The notes: a model not told the origin generated them from the letters alone. 64,000 nt of DNA from Chitinophagaceae bacterium UBA1930 (GCA_002337145.1 DDFK01000001.1:1271501-1335500); one strand, 5' to 3'; positions 44,701 to 54,645 are shown, numbered from the stretch's first letter. Numbers and translations: made by a program.

Positions 44701-44915
44701 ATTAAAACAAAATTACCTGAATTGTTGAATCATATAACTTTTATATATGGCACTTTAGGGCCAGTTTAAACATTTAACCTCTTTGGACTATATATTAGAC
44801 CAATAAAAATTTGAATCACTAGGGCAAAAACAGTTCCAAACTTTTTGGCATGGGTAAATAAGACCGATTGATACACATTTATTACTTTATTGGTCAAGGC
44901 TTATCTTCGCCCCCT

Positions 44916-46112
44916 ATGCAGTTCAAGGATGTTATTGGCCAGCAGCATGTAAAGCAGCACCTAATTGAAATGGTGCAGCAAAACCGGCTTTCGCATGCCC
45001 TCCTGTTTTTGGGCAAGGAAGGCAGTGGGGCACTGCCATTGGCATTGGCTTTTGCACAGTTTGTTGTTTGCCAGCCCGGCACTGCACCGGTTGTAGAAGA
45101 CCTGTTTGGTGGCATGAGTGCCATGAGCAGCGGACCCACATTTATACATCCCGATGAAATTGCAACTGCGGAATCCTTTCAGCGGGCCGAACAATTATTG
45201 CACCCCGACCTCCATTTTTCCTACCCCGTTATACCTAAAAAAAGTGGCGACAAACCCGTCAGCTCCGACTATATAACCGAATGGCGTGAATTTGTTAAAC
45301 TTAGCCCTTACGGCAATGCATTTGACTGGCTTCAATTTATTGGTGCCGAAAACAAGCAGGGAAACATAACGGCAGAGGAGTGCAACAACATCATCCATAA
45401 ACTAAGCCTCAAAAGTTTTGAGGCCGAATACAAAGTACTGGTGCTGTGGATGCCCGAATACCTTGGTAAGGAAGGCAATAAATTATTGAAACTGATTGAG
45501 GAACCGCCAGCCAATACTTTATTTGTTTTGGTTGCCGAAAGCGAAGAGCAGATTTTACCCACCATTCTCAGTAGGTGCCAATTGGTAAAAATTCCCCTGT
45601 TGGAAAACCGGGAAATTGAGGACGCATTGGTAACCCGTGCAAAAGCATTGCCCGAAACAGCCAGGCAAATTGCTGCCATTGCAGAAGGCAATTACAGGGA
45701 GGCCCTGCATGTAATGCAGCATTCCGACGAGGATTGGCAGGCTTTGTTGGGCGACTGGCTACGCTTCATTATCCGTAAAATGCTGCCCGAGCAGGTTAAA
45801 TGGACGGACGAGATCAGCAAACTGGGCCGTGAAAAACAGAAACAGTTTCTCCGCTATTTTAACCATATGCTGGAACAGAGCATCCGTATCAAGGTACTGG
45901 GTGCAGATGCCATTGCCCTGCCCGACAATGAAAAGGATTTTGCCCAACGCCTCAACAAAATTGCCAGCGTAAGCCAAATGCAGTGCATGATTGAGGAACT
46001 GGACAGATCATCTTACTATATTGAAAGGAACGCCAACGGAAAAATGCTGTTCCAGGCCTTGACCATTAAACTCTTCCACATTATACAGAACAAGGTAATG
46101 ACCGAGGCTTAA
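44916..46112 (+). CDS. holB: DNA polymerase III delta' subunit
   Basis: About 398 residues. The ATG at 44916 (MQFKDVIGQQHVKQHLIEMV) is preferred to the longer frame from 44868 because it begins exactly at the clamp-loader domain. The P-loop region GKEGSGALPLALAFAQ lacks the GKT/S needed for ATP binding, as expected for delta'. LKLIEEPPANTLFVLVAESE and the arginine-finger motif SRCQ are present. It is part of the clamp loader. It is followed by ricT, the same order as in Bacillus subtilis. Confidence 0.92.
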   Translation: MQFKDVIGQQHVKQHLIEMVQQNRLSHALLFLGKEGSGALPLALAFAQFVVCQPGTAPVVEDLFGGMSAMSSGPTFIHPDEIATAESFQRAEQLLHPDLHFSYPVIPKKSGDKPVSSDYITEWREFVKLSPYGNAFDWLQFIGAENKQGNITAEECNNIIHKLSLKSFEAEYKVLVLWMPEYLGKEGNKLLKLIEEPPANTLFVLVAESEEQILPTILSRCQLVKIPLLENREIEDALVTRAKALPETARQIAAIAEGNYREALHVMQHSDEDWQALLGDWLRFIIRKMLPEQVKWTDEISKLGREKQKQFLRYFNHMLEQSIRIKVLGADAIALPDNEKDFAQRLNKIASVSQMQCMIEELDRSSYYIERNANGKMLFQALTIKLFHIIQNKVMTEA

Positions 46113-46565
46113 CTGCACCCTCCGCCAATAATTGCCTGTTTGGGAATAGTGCCCAGTTTGAAATCCTATCTTGGTGCTGATATCATCCTCAGCTCGTCCA
46201 AAGCATTTTAAACTGGAGATGTTATTAATTTCGACAAACTCAAACTGACAAGTAATTCAAACTGAGCCGCTACCTTTTGGCTGTTTAACAACATCAATAC
46301 CCTAAATTCCCTATTTTTGAAAATCGGGTAAAAGATTTTGGAGGGTAGGTAGTACGAATGGAATTGCCAACTGTACTGCAAACAGTAACTGAATTTTGCT
46401 ATTGAACATATAATAAAGCAACCGTTGACCAACAACAAAAACACTTCGCAAATTGTCCAACAACCAAACGGGTGCGATGCAACGAAAGCTAAATAGCAGC
46501 ACCTCAGCCTGTTACACCACTATTTTTATCCCAATATATATTAACTAATCTATCAATTAATAGAT
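46113..46565. other. Long intergenic region before ricT
   Basis: This 453-base AT-rich gap holds no convincing frame. TATTTTTG at 46312-46319 matches the -7 consensus but lacks a -33 partner. A degenerate copy of the 15-nt dispersed motif lies at 46468-46482. A long leader for ricT is possible. Confidence 0.4.
46468..46482 (-). repeat. Dispersed 15-nt motif, degenerate copy
   Basis: The plus strand reads ACGGGTGCGATGCAA, which matches the complement of TGGCGTCGCACCCAT at 12 of 15 positions. It is intergenic like the other copies. Confidence 0.35.
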
Positions 46566-47960
46566 ATGGGCTGTAGCTCTTGTGGTACTGGTGGAAGTGG
46601 CAAACCTGGCGGCTGTAAAAGCAATGGCGGTTGCAGTAGCGGCGGTTGCAACCGTTTAAACGTGCACGACTGGCTGGCAAACCTGCCATTCAGCGATCCT
46701 GAAAGCACCTGCAAAATAGTGGAAGTAAGTTTTAAGCAAGGTAGCCGCAAGGAATTTTTCCGCAATTTGACCCCCCATTATTTTACAAAAGGCGACTTGG
46801 TAACGGTGGAAGGCGTAACCGGTTTTGATGTTGGCGAGATATCCCTTACCGGGGAATTGGTACGCCTGCAACTAAAAAAACGTGGCATCAACGAGTTTAG
46901 CGACGAGATGAAAAAAGTGCTACGCCTTAGCCACGACCGTGATATTGAAAGTTTCAGGATAAGCAAGGACCGTGAGCCCAGCGTACAGGCCCGCAGCCGT
47001 GAACTGGCCATTGGACTGAAGCTTCAAATGAAGCTAAGCGAAGTGGAAATACAGGCAGATGGCAAAAAGGCCACTTTCTTTTATACGGCAGATGACCGTG
47101 TGGATTTCCGTGAACTGATCAGGCAGTTTGCTGCCGAGTTCAAGGTAAAAGTAGAAATGAGGCAGATAGGCATTAGGCAGGAAGCCGCAAAAGTGGGCGG
47201 TATCGGAAGCTGTGGCAGGGAACTTTGCTGCAGTACCTGGCTCCACGATTTTAAAAGCGTGAATACCACGGCTGCACGTTACCAGAACCTGTCCATTAAC
47301 CAGACCAAACTAAGTGGGCAGTGTGGCAGGCTGAAATGCTGCCTGAATTTTGAACTGGATACCTATTTGGACGCCCTGCAGCATTTTCCCGATAATGCCG
47401 AAAGCATAGAAACGGCCAAAGGCACGGCCTTCCTTATCAAGAAAGATATTTTTAAGAACCTGATGTGGTACATTATTCAAGGTGGTGGCAAGCACTATCC
47501 ATTAACCATTCAGCGGGTAAAAGAAATAAAACGTTTAAACAGTCAAGGCATAAAACCAGAGGAACTGGAAGCAGTAGAAATTACCAGCAGCAAGCCAAAG
47601 GAAATTGAACCGCAGTTTGTGGATGTTGTTGGGCAGATAAGCCTTCGCAGCCTGGAGAAAAACGACCGGAAAAGGCGTGACAATAATAGGAACCAGGAGC
47701 AAAGGAACCAAGGTTCAAGGCAGGATGCAAGACCACAAGGTGGTGGTAACAGGGGCGGCAATGAACCAAGGCAGCAGGAACAACGCAGGCAGCAGGCACC
47801 AAGACCACAAAACCAAGGTGGCGGCCCTAAGCAACAACAACCAAGGAACCCTAACCAGGAAAAGAAAGAGAACAGGCCGCAACAGCAAAGGGCACCACAG
47901 CAACGTGTACCCATACAACGCCCGGCACAGCCAAAACCACCAGAAGAAAAGAAAGACTAA
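46566..47960 (+). CDS. ricT: RicT/YaaT-like PSP1-domain protein
   Basis: 464 residues. The N-terminus is a cysteine/glycine-rich stretch (six Cys in the first 28 residues, e.g. MGCSSCGTGGSGKPGGCKSN). The PSP1 domain (~100-280) has GIRQEAAKVGGIGSCGRELC, CCSTWLHDF and SGQCGRLKCCLNFEL, conserved cysteines that in the Bacillus RicAFT complex bind iron-sulfur clusters. The last ~110 residues are low-complexity Arg/Gln/Pro/Asn-rich and likely disordered, possibly RNA-binding. It acts in RNA maturation in Bacillus; the role in Bacteroidota is not settled. It lies after holB and before a terminator. Confidence 0.9.
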   Translation: MGCSSCGTGGSGKPGGCKSNGGCSSGGCNRLNVHDWLANLPFSDPESTCKIVEVSFKQGSRKEFFRNLTPHYFTKGDLVTVEGVTGFDVGEISLTGELVRLQLKKRGINEFSDEMKKVLRLSHDRDIESFRISKDREPSVQARSRELAIGLKLQMKLSEVEIQADGKKATFFYTADDRVDFRELIRQFAAEFKVKVEMRQIGIRQEAAKVGGIGSCGRELCCSTWLHDFKSVNTTAARYQNLSINQTKLSGQCGRLKCCLNFELDTYLDALQHFPDNAESIETAKGTAFLIKKDIFKNLMWYIIQGGGKHYPLTIQRVKEIKRLNSQGIKPEELEAVEITSSKPKEIEPQFVDVVGQISLRSLEKNDRKRRDNNRNQEQRNQGSRQDARPQGGGNRGGNEPRQQEQRRQQAPRPQNQGGGPKQQQPRNPNQEKKENRPQQQRAPQQRVPIQRPAQPKPPEEKKD

Positions 47961-47978
47961 AACATCATTGTATTATAT

Positions 47979-48023
47979 AAAGAACCCTGTTTGGATGAAA
48001 TATTTAAACAGGGTTCTTTTTTT
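47979..48023 (+). terminator. Intrinsic terminator after ricT
   Basis: AAGAACCCTGTTT / AAACAGGGTTCTT forms a 13-bp stem with a loop of about 14 bases and is followed by seven T. It separates ricT from the lipoprotein gene. Confidence 0.9.
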
Positions 48024-48040
48024 GGCTTTATCTTTCTCGC

Positions 48041-48919
48041 ATGAAAAAATTGGCCATATTTATTTTCATTGTTACGGTTATCAGTGGTTGTAATATCCTT
48101 TCTAGCGGAGGGAATATCAAGAATAGGTGGGACTTCTCTTTTAGTAATGCACCACTTATTGCAGCAAAAGTGCGGGAGCTTAGGAGTGTTCAGGGCATTG
48201 ATCCTTACCAGCAAATCTTTTTGGGCAGCAAGTTTATTTTTAGGGGCAATAACGAATTTGATTTGGTACTGTTCGATAATTATTACCACGGCAACTGGCA
48301 ATTGAACGAAGCAAAAAATGCCTTACAGCTAACCTTGCCCAACTATAGCCAACCCATCCTGTTTCAGGTTGACAGCATAACCAATACCACCCTGCAACTA
48401 AGAATTGACAGTAGCAATTTTACAAGGTTCATGAACTTCCGCAATCCTGACAATGCAACGGAAGGCTGGTTTGGCAAAAGGCTCACTACTTTTAAACTGT
48501 CAATTGACCCCGAGCATTATAGCCATACCGAAAATGATATATACAGTATTGACAATAACAAATGGCGGGTAAAACCTTTACAGTCCGAAACAAATGAGCA
48601 GTTAAGGCTCCGCATCAGGAACCATTTGGGTTTCCTGAAATTGTTATTTGACGATGCCATGCAAAACGACAGGGATTTTGTTACTTATAACTGGTTTGTA
48701 TCGCCGCTTACACCTGCCAGCAATGGCATTGGCTTAAAGAATTACAAAAAAGTAAAGGAGGCATGGGAAAACTGTTTTTACGACAGTGTTCAGGCAAAGG
48801 CTGGTTACGACATTCTTTGGAAAGCATTTGACAAGGAAATAAAGTTCCCTGAAAAAGAAGAGAACAAATACAAACGCAACAGCAATATGATTGAGCAGAT
48901 TATCAAGAATATGGACTAA
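48041..48919 (+). CDS. Lipocalin-like lipoprotein of unknown function
   Basis: 292 residues with a lipoprotein signal (MKKLAIFIFIVTVISGC, Cys17). The first half has a beta-strand pattern like lipocalin-type domains (FDLVLFDNYYHGNWQLNEAK followed by ALQLTLPNYSQPILFQVDSI). The second half is helical and charged and ends KRNSNMIEQIIKNMD. I cannot name it. In some Bacteroidota gldH follows ricT, but this protein is too long and unlike GldH. Its end overlaps the convergent ClC gene by 4 bases. Confidence 0.72.
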   Translation: MKKLAIFIFIVTVISGCNILSSGGNIKNRWDFSFSNAPLIAAKVRELRSVQGIDPYQQIFLGSKFIFRGNNEFDLVLFDNYYHGNWQLNEAKNALQLTLPNYSQPILFQVDSITNTTLQLRIDSSNFTRFMNFRNPDNATEGWFGKRLTTFKLSIDPEHYSHTENDIYSIDNNKWRVKPLQSETNEQLRLRIRNHLGFLKLLFDDAMQNDRDFVTYNWFVSPLTPASNGIGLKNYKKVKEAWENCFYDSVQAKAGYDILWKAFDKEIKFPEKEENKYKRNSNMIEQIIKNMD

Positions 48920-50355
48920 GCCATCTGCAGTTCATCATTGTTGGTCTGTGCTTTTTGTTCGGCCAGTTCTTCCTTCTTGAAGTCGGCAAGGTAATCGTGC
49001 TTCAACCTGTCGTAAAAAGATTTCTTGTCAACAAACATTGCCGCAAGCCCTGCCACCATGCTTGCCAAAATCAAGTAAAAAATTACGGAATGCCTATCCG
49101 TCATTTCCAACACCAATATTGCCGATGTAAATGGACTTCTGGTTATTCCCGTAAGAAATGCGGCCATACCCGCAAGTATAATCAGGTTGGTTTCGCCACT
49201 TGACAAATGGAACCAGTCTGCCACCGAGCTTCCCAATACTGCACCCGCAGTTAGCCCTGGGGCAAAAACGCCACCTGCCCCGCCTGGTGTAAAGGAAAGC
49301 AAGGGACCTAAAAACCGAAGAAAGAACAGTCCGCCGCCAGTATGTTTATTATCCGAAAACAACAGGCTTACCATTGTTTCCTTGCCAGAGCCCAATATTT
49401 CTTTACTTACAAAAAAGGCAATGCCTGCAAGCGTTAGGGAGCATACCAATAAAAATAGAATATGGTGTATGGTTTTGGGGAATGAGGCTTTCCAATGGAG
49501 TATTTTCAGGATGAGCTTGGTCATTAAACTACCTGCAAGCCCACCCAATACCGCAACCAATATTGCAATCAATAAAATATACCAGGCCTTGCTTTCGGCA
49601 TTGGGGTAGCCGAGATACAGGTATGGACCAAGCAGGGTTTGTGCTGTTAGCCCTGCAATAATTACGGCAGAGAACAGTGCTGTTCTATAAAAACTGATGT
49701 GGTTTTTGGATAGCTCTTCCATCGCAAACACGATACCGCCCAGCGGTGTATTGAATGCGGCAGCCAGGCCAGCCGCCGCACCGCCAACAATCATGTTTGC
49801 CCTTGCTACTTTGGGCCAGGTAGCAGGGAATATTTTATTTACAAATTCAAAAATGGAACCTGCAATCTGTATGGTTGGCCCCTCACGCCCAACAGCGGCA
49901 CCACCTAGCACCATGCTTAACGATGAAACGATTTTTACTGCTGCAACCCTTAGGCTCAGCAGCTTTTCGATCTTATGTTTTTGTTTGGGATTTGCCAGAT
50001 CAATAGCGGCCATTACCTGCGGTATGCCGCTGCCTTTTGCATAAGGCGACCATTTTTTTACCAGCCACCAGCCAATCAAAAAGAAAAGCGGTGCCTGTAT
50101 AAACAGCATCCACTCGTGCCAGCCAAAAATAGTTGCTGCCAGTTTTTCGGCCCATAAAAAAAGTTTGGCATACAATACTGCTACCAACCCGGTTAATAAA
50201 GAAGCTGTCCAAAAAGGCAGGGCCTGTAATATGCTCAGTTTTAAACGGTCGTTACGAATAAGGTCAAACCTGTGTTTTAGCAATAGCCTTACCCTCATGA
50301 ATATTTTCTTCATGTCTTTTTGTTGAATGTGTAAAAGGGCAGGGTTACTATTCAA
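48916..50355 (-). CDS. ClC-type chloride channel/antiporter
   Basis: 479 residues with about 10-12 membrane helices. The chloride-selectivity loops are all present: GSGIPQVMAAI, GREGPTIQIAG with the gating glutamate, and GGVFAPGLTAG. It moves Cl- across the inner membrane, probably in exchange for protons, and may counter acid stress. The first ATG is only 8 bases after the M3 peptidase stop, so the two are likely co-transcribed. A start at 50313 (MKKIFMRVR) is an alternative. Confidence 0.9.
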   Translation of the reverse strand: MNSNPALLHIQQKDMKKIFMRVRLLLKHRFDLIRNDRLKLSILQALPFWTASLLTGLVAVLYAKLFLWAEKLAATIFGWHEWMLFIQAPLFFLIGWWLVKKWSPYAKGSGIPQVMAAIDLANPKQKHKIEKLLSLRVAAVKIVSSLSMVLGGAAVGREGPTIQIAGSIFEFVNKIFPATWPKVARANMIVGGAAAGLAAAFNTPLGGIVFAMEELSKNHISFYRTALFSAVIIAGLTAQTLLGPYLYLGYPNAESKAWYILLIAILVAVLGGLAGSLMTKLILKILHWKASFPKTIHHILFLLVCSLTLAGIAFFVSKEILGSGKETMVSLLFSDNKHTGGGLFFLRFLGPLLSFTPGGAGGVFAPGLTAGAVLGSSVADWFHLSSGETNLIILAGMAAFLTGITRSPFTSAILVLEMTDRHSVIFYLILASMVAGLAAMFVDKKSFYDRLKHDYLADFKKEELAEQKAQTNNDELQMA

Positions 50356-50363
50356 ACAATGTA

Positions 50364-52085
50364 CTAATCCATCTTCTCCATTTCGGTATTCACAAACTCC
50401 ATCAATGTCTTGATATGTGCAGGCGATAAATCAAATTTAAGTCCCGCTGCTTCATACAACTGGGGCAGTGTTTTCGTGCCGCCTAAACTTAGTGCATTGA
50501 TGTAGTTAGTCAATGCTTTTTCTGGGTTCTGTTGGTACTGCATCCACAAACCAATGGCACCAAGCTGGGCAATGCCATATTCAATATAATAAAACGGTAC
50601 TTCAAACAGGTGCAGTTGACGTTGCCAGCCAATTTGCCTGTATGCTTCCAGTCCAGTAAAATCAATGCTATTGGTTGAGAACTCTTGCAATATTTCCATC
50701 CACTTTTCAGTCCTTTCTGCAACAGTATGCGTTGGGTTTTCATATACCCAGTGCTGGAATTTGTCAATGGTGGCAATCCAAGGAAAAATCGTAATCGTCC
50801 TTTCCAATTGGTGTTCCTTGGCACGTTTCAAATCTGCTGCGTTGTTAAAGAAACTTTCCCAATGGTTCATGCTAAATAGTTCCATGGCCATACTTGCCAC
50901 TTCGGCAATTTCCATGGGGTATTCCTTAAAGGCACTTAGTTCCAGGTTATGGCTCAAGAAAGAATGAATGGCATGTCCACCTTCGTGTACCATCGTTGTT
51001 ACATCGCTCATTTGTCCCGCAGCATTCATAAAAATAAATGGGGCACCACTTTCCGTTAATGGACAGTTGTAACCGCCCGGGGCTTTGCCCTTCCTGCTTT
51101 CCAGGTCAAAATGTTTCAGCTCTTTCATCTTCCTTAAGCAGTCAGCAAAAAACGGGTTCAGCTTTTCAAAACAGGCAACGGATTTTTTATATAAATCCTC
51201 TCCGTTTGTAAAAGGTTTTAGCGGCTGTGTACCTGCCGGTTCGGCTTCTGTATCCCAAGGTCTCAATGTATCAAGCCCAAGCTTTTCTTTCTTCTTCTGG
51301 TTTATTTTTTCAATCAATGGCAGCACATGCAATTTCACTGCTTCATGAAACTGATTGCAGTCTTCTTTTGTATAATCAAACCTGCCAAGCTCTACAAATT
51401 TATAATCACGGTAGTTTTCAAACCCTGCGTTTACGGCCACTTGCTGGCGTTTTGCAACCAGGCTGCTGTATAGTTGTTGCATGGCATCTGCATCTTGCAG
51501 CCTGCGGTTCTGTATTTTACGGTACACTTCTTCACGCAGTTTTCTGTCGTGGCTTTCCAAAAATTTGCTGGCCTGTTGCAGGGTGTATTCCTGCCCGTTC
51601 ACTTCAACCGTCATCTTACCGGCAATGGCACCATATTGTTGCTGTTCAACACTTAGCTCGGCCTGTAGTGGAATGTTCTCTTCGCGGAAGAGGTTGATAT
51701 TTTTTTTCACGCTACGCAGGTAGGTAAAATATTGTTGCTGATCCAGTTGGGCTGTAAATGGCGAAGCAACCAGTTTCTTGTTCAACGCATCTGCATAGGG
51801 CTGCAACTGTGGCTGTATTTCCATACAGAAATACGTAAATGCCTCTTCCAGGCTTTTATCGGTCGTGTCGCAGGTCATTTTTATCTGCCGCCAGCAGGCA
51901 TCTTCACTTACTACTGCTTCCAGTTCGCTCATATCTTTTAACCATTGCTGCAAATCTGCTGCACTGGCTATTTCCCTTTCCAATAACTGTTTAAAATAAG
52001 GTTCCAGGTTTTTCCAAGTAGTGATAACGAAGTCGGTAGGAACAAAATGTCTTTCCAGTTTTTTGATATCTGCACTTAATGCCAT
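50364..52085 (-). CDS. M3 family oligoendopeptidase
   Basis: About 573 residues. The ATG at 52085 (MALSADIKKLERHFVPTDF) is chosen; the 95 open codons before it overlap mutL and look non-coding. The zinc site HEGGHAIHSF (HExxH) is near residue 360, with the third ligand in EVASMAMELFSM. It cleaves short peptides in the cytosol, in keeping with the peptide importers at 25-29 kb. It starts 91 bases from the divergent mutL, and an exact -7 element (TACATTTG, 52106-52113) lies 21 bases in front. Confidence 0.93.
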   Translation of the reverse strand: MALSADIKKLERHFVPTDFVITTWKNLEPYFKQLLEREIASAADLQQWLKDMSELEAVVSEDACWRQIKMTCDTTDKSLEEAFTYFCMEIQPQLQPYADALNKKLVASPFTAQLDQQQYFTYLRSVKKNINLFREENIPLQAELSVEQQQYGAIAGKMTVEVNGQEYTLQQASKFLESHDRKLREEVYRKIQNRRLQDADAMQQLYSSLVAKRQQVAVNAGFENYRDYKFVELGRFDYTKEDCNQFHEAVKLHVLPLIEKINQKKKEKLGLDTLRPWDTEAEPAGTQPLKPFTNGEDLYKKSVACFEKLNPFFADCLRKMKELKHFDLESRKGKAPGGYNCPLTESGAPFIFMNAAGQMSDVTTMVHEGGHAIHSFLSHNLELSAFKEYPMEIAEVASMAMELFSMNHWESFFNNAADLKRAKEHQLERTITIFPWIATIDKFQHWVYENPTHTVAERTEKWMEILQEFSTNSIDFTGLEAYRQIGWQRQLHLFEVPFYYIEYGIAQLGAIGLWMQYQQNPEKALTNYINALSLGGTKTLPQLYEAAGLKFDLSPAHIKTLMEFVNTEMEKMD

Positions 52086-52105
52086 CGATTTATTTTTTAG
52101 ACCCG

Positions 52106-52113
52106 CAAATGTA
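52106..52113 (-). promoter_or_regulatory. Possible -7 element for the M3 peptidase gene
   Basis: TACATTTG on the minus strand matches TAnnTTTG exactly and lies 21 bases before the ATG. The -33 position holds ATG instead of TTG. Confidence 0.4.
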
Positions 52114-52176
52114 ACAAACACTACCCGCTTACACATTAATCGTTTATTTTTACCAACTTTTAAACAAAGGAACCGA

Positions 52177-54060
52177 GTGGCAGATATTATAGAATTATTA
52201 CCAGACAATATTGCAAACCAGATAGCTGCTGGTGAGGTAATCCAGCGTCCGGCAAGTGCCGTAAAGGAGCTTCTGGAAAATGCAGTGGATGCTGGTGCAA
52301 CAATAATTAAACTGGTGGTAACGGATGCGGGCAAGGCATTGATCAGTGTGATTGACAATGGCAAGGGCATGAGCGAAACCGATGCCCGTATGGCTTTTGA
52401 ACGTCATGCTACCAGTAAGATCAGGAATATTGAGGACCTGTTTAAAATAAAGACCATGGGCTTTCGTGGCGAGGCCCTGGCCAGTATTGCAGCCGTTGCA
52501 CAGGTGGAACTGAAAACAAGGAAGGCAGAAGATGAACTGGGCACGTATATAGAAATAGAGAACAGCAGCGTAATAAAGCAAGAAGCCTGTGCAAGTGCAG
52601 TGGGTACCACCATCAGTATGAAGAACCTGTTTTTCAATGTGCCCGCACGCAGGAATTTTTTAAAAAGCAATGCTGCCGAAATGCGGCATATTGTGGATGA
52701 GTTCATCCGTGTGTCGATGGCTTTTCCTGAAATATTCTTTTCGTTGACAAGCAATGGCCAGGAGGTTTTTCATTTGGAAGCAGGCAGCCTGAAGCAACGC
52801 ATTACACAGATTATTGGCAGCAATTACAATGCAAAACTGGTAAGCGTAAAAGAAGATACGGACTACATGAATATTTACGGTTTTGTTGGCAAGCCCGAAA
52901 CCGCAAAGAAAACACGGGGCGACCAGTACCTGTTTGTAAACAGCCGCTTTATTAAAAGTGCCTATTTGAACCATGCAGTGAACAATGCTTTTGAGGGCAT
53001 GATTGCAAAAGACAGTTTTCCGAGCTATGTTTTGTTCATTGACCTTGACCCATCGGTTGTTGATATTAATGTACACCCAACTAAGCAGGAAATAAAATTT
53101 GAGGACGAAAAGATTGTGTATGCTTTTGTACAGGCTGCCGTAAAGCATGCATTGGCACAGTTTAGCATTGCACCCAGTTTAGATTTTACGTTGAATGCAG
53201 AGATACAGGGACTTGATGCGGTAAGCAAACCTTTCAACGCCGAACAAAGAGAAAGTGCAGCTACTTCTAACTTGTACAAAACATTTACAGGTAAGCATCA
53301 GGCCCATAAAATTGAGCCGAACGAAAAAAGTGAGCTGCGGCATTGGCGTGATTTTTTTGAAACAAACAAGGAAGCGGGAGCTGCGAAACATGAACCACAA
53401 ACAGGTTTGGAGGATAAGCAGATTGGTGGTTTCAGTTATGAAAAAAGCCCCGGAAAGAGCAAGCTATTTACACAGGATTCCAGATTGCCTTTGGCAGATA
53501 CCGCTTTTATTCAACTGCACAACACATATATCATTGCAGCTACCAATAATGGTTTTATGCTGGTGCACCAGCAACATGCACATGAACGCATATTGTACGA
53601 GCGTTACAGCACATCGGTACACAGTGCCAAGGCCGTTACGCAAAAGAGCCTTTTTCCGATAACATTGGAGCTGGCAACACCCGATGCTGTATTGCTGGAA
53701 GACCTGTTACCCGATATTGCTGCATTGGGTTATGAAGTGGAGCCTTTTGGCAATAATACATTTATTATACAGGGAAGCCCGGCCGATGTGGCACAGGGCA
53801 ACGAAAAGCATTCGATAGAACTGTTGCTGGAACAGTTCAAGCATTTTAGTAGCGATATCAAATACAGCAAGCGTGAAAAACTGGTGCGTTGCATGAGCCG
53901 TCAGCAAGCCATTAAAGCAGGGCAGGCATTGGGCCAGCAGGAAATGAAACAATTGATTGAGCAACTGTTTGATTGCAATACGCCCAACGTTACGCCAACA
54001 GGCAGCCCTACCTATCTGGAATTTAAAGAAGACTATTTGGACAGGATGTTTGGGAAGTAA
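52177..54060 (+). CDS. mutL: DNA mismatch repair protein MutL
   Basis: About 627 residues from a GTG start (VADIIELLPDNIANQIAAGE) preceded by AAAGGA. The GHKL ATPase motifs are intact: ELLENAVDAGA, VIDNGKGM and GFRGEALASI. The C-terminal dimerisation domain carries HQQHAHERILYE where endonuclease-type MutL has DQHAxxExxxxE, and ends with CNTPNVTPTGSPTYLEF where CPHGRP would be expected. Both metal-binding motifs are thus altered. It couples MutS recognition to downstream repair. It is divergent from the M3 peptidase gene. Confidence 0.94.
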   Translation: MADIIELLPDNIANQIAAGEVIQRPASAVKELLENAVDAGATIIKLVVTDAGKALISVIDNGKGMSETDARMAFERHATSKIRNIEDLFKIKTMGFRGEALASIAAVAQVELKTRKAEDELGTYIEIENSSVIKQEACASAVGTTISMKNLFFNVPARRNFLKSNAAEMRHIVDEFIRVSMAFPEIFFSLTSNGQEVFHLEAGSLKQRITQIIGSNYNAKLVSVKEDTDYMNIYGFVGKPETAKKTRGDQYLFVNSRFIKSAYLNHAVNNAFEGMIAKDSFPSYVLFIDLDPSVVDINVHPTKQEIKFEDEKIVYAFVQAAVKHALAQFSIAPSLDFTLNAEIQGLDAVSKPFNAEQRESAATSNLYKTFTGKHQAHKIEPNEKSELRHWRDFFETNKEAGAAKHEPQTGLEDKQIGGFSYEKSPGKSKLFTQDSRLPLADTAFIQLHNTYIIAATNNGFMLVHQQHAHERILYERYSTSVHSAKAVTQKSLFPITLELATPDAVLLEDLLPDIAALGYEVEPFGNNTFIIQGSPADVAQGNEKHSIELLLEQFKHFSSDIKYSKREKLVRCMSRQQAIKAGQALGQQEMKQLIEQLFDCNTPNVTPTGSPTYLEFKEDYLDRMFGK

Positions 54061-54192
54061 AAGTGTAATTAGTTGTTAGTTAATTCGTATGTAGACATTC
54101 GTATAAAACCGGAAACAATTAGGTAGTGCATTGCTATAAACTATCAACTATTTGCCATCAACTCATTTACTGTTTACATAAAAAATCATCCA

Positions 54193-54645
54193 ATGCAATT
54201 GAACTGGACCTGCAAGCATTTTGAAAACCTTACCGTACAAGAGTTGTATGCCATCATGCGTTTGCGTAGCGAAGTGTTTGTGGTGGAGCAGAACTGTGTG
54301 TTTTTGGATGCAGACAATATTGACCAAGCTTGCCATCACTTAATGGGCTTTAACGAAACGGACTTGGTTGCTTATACAAGACTGGTTCCTCCAGGTATTA
54401 CCTATACGGAAATGTCCATTGGCCGTGTGGTAAACTCGCCAGTATATCGTGGCAATGGTGCAGGTAAGGCTTTGATGCAGCAATCCATCAATGAATGTTA
54501 CCGTTTGTTTGGCAGGCAGCCCATTAAAATCGGGGCACAGCTTTATTTAAAGAAATTCTACGAAAGTTTCGGCTTTGTACAATGTAGCGAAATATATGAT
54601 GAGGACGGGATTGACCATATAAAAATGATCAAGCAGGCAGTATGA
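54193..54645 (+). CDS. ElaA-like GNAT acetyltransferase
   Basis: 150 residues. MRLRSEVFVVEQNCVFLDAD near the start and IGRVVNSPVYRGNGAGKALM (acetyl-CoA loop) match the ElaA subgroup of GNAT enzymes, as do IGAQLYLKKFYESFGF and the acidic end. The substrate is unknown. Its last 4 bases overlap the start of the DUF2809 gene, so the two are coupled. Confidence 0.87.
   Translation: MQLNWTCKHFENLTVQELYAIMRLRSEVFVVEQNCVFLDADNIDQACHHLMGFNETDLVAYTRLVPPGITYTEMSIGRVVNSPVYRGNGAGKALMQQSINECYRLFGRQPIKIGAQLYLKKFYESFGFVQCSEIYDEDGIDHIKMIKQAV

Noticed and set aside
48041..48919. gldH, because it follows ricT
   Set aside because: The protein is nearly twice the length of GldH and has a lipocalin-like start, so the name is not supported.
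50371..52370. Long N-terminal extension of the M3 peptidase (95 codons)
   Set aside because: It overlaps the divergent mutL gene and its residues are unlike the family; the start at 52085 fits better.
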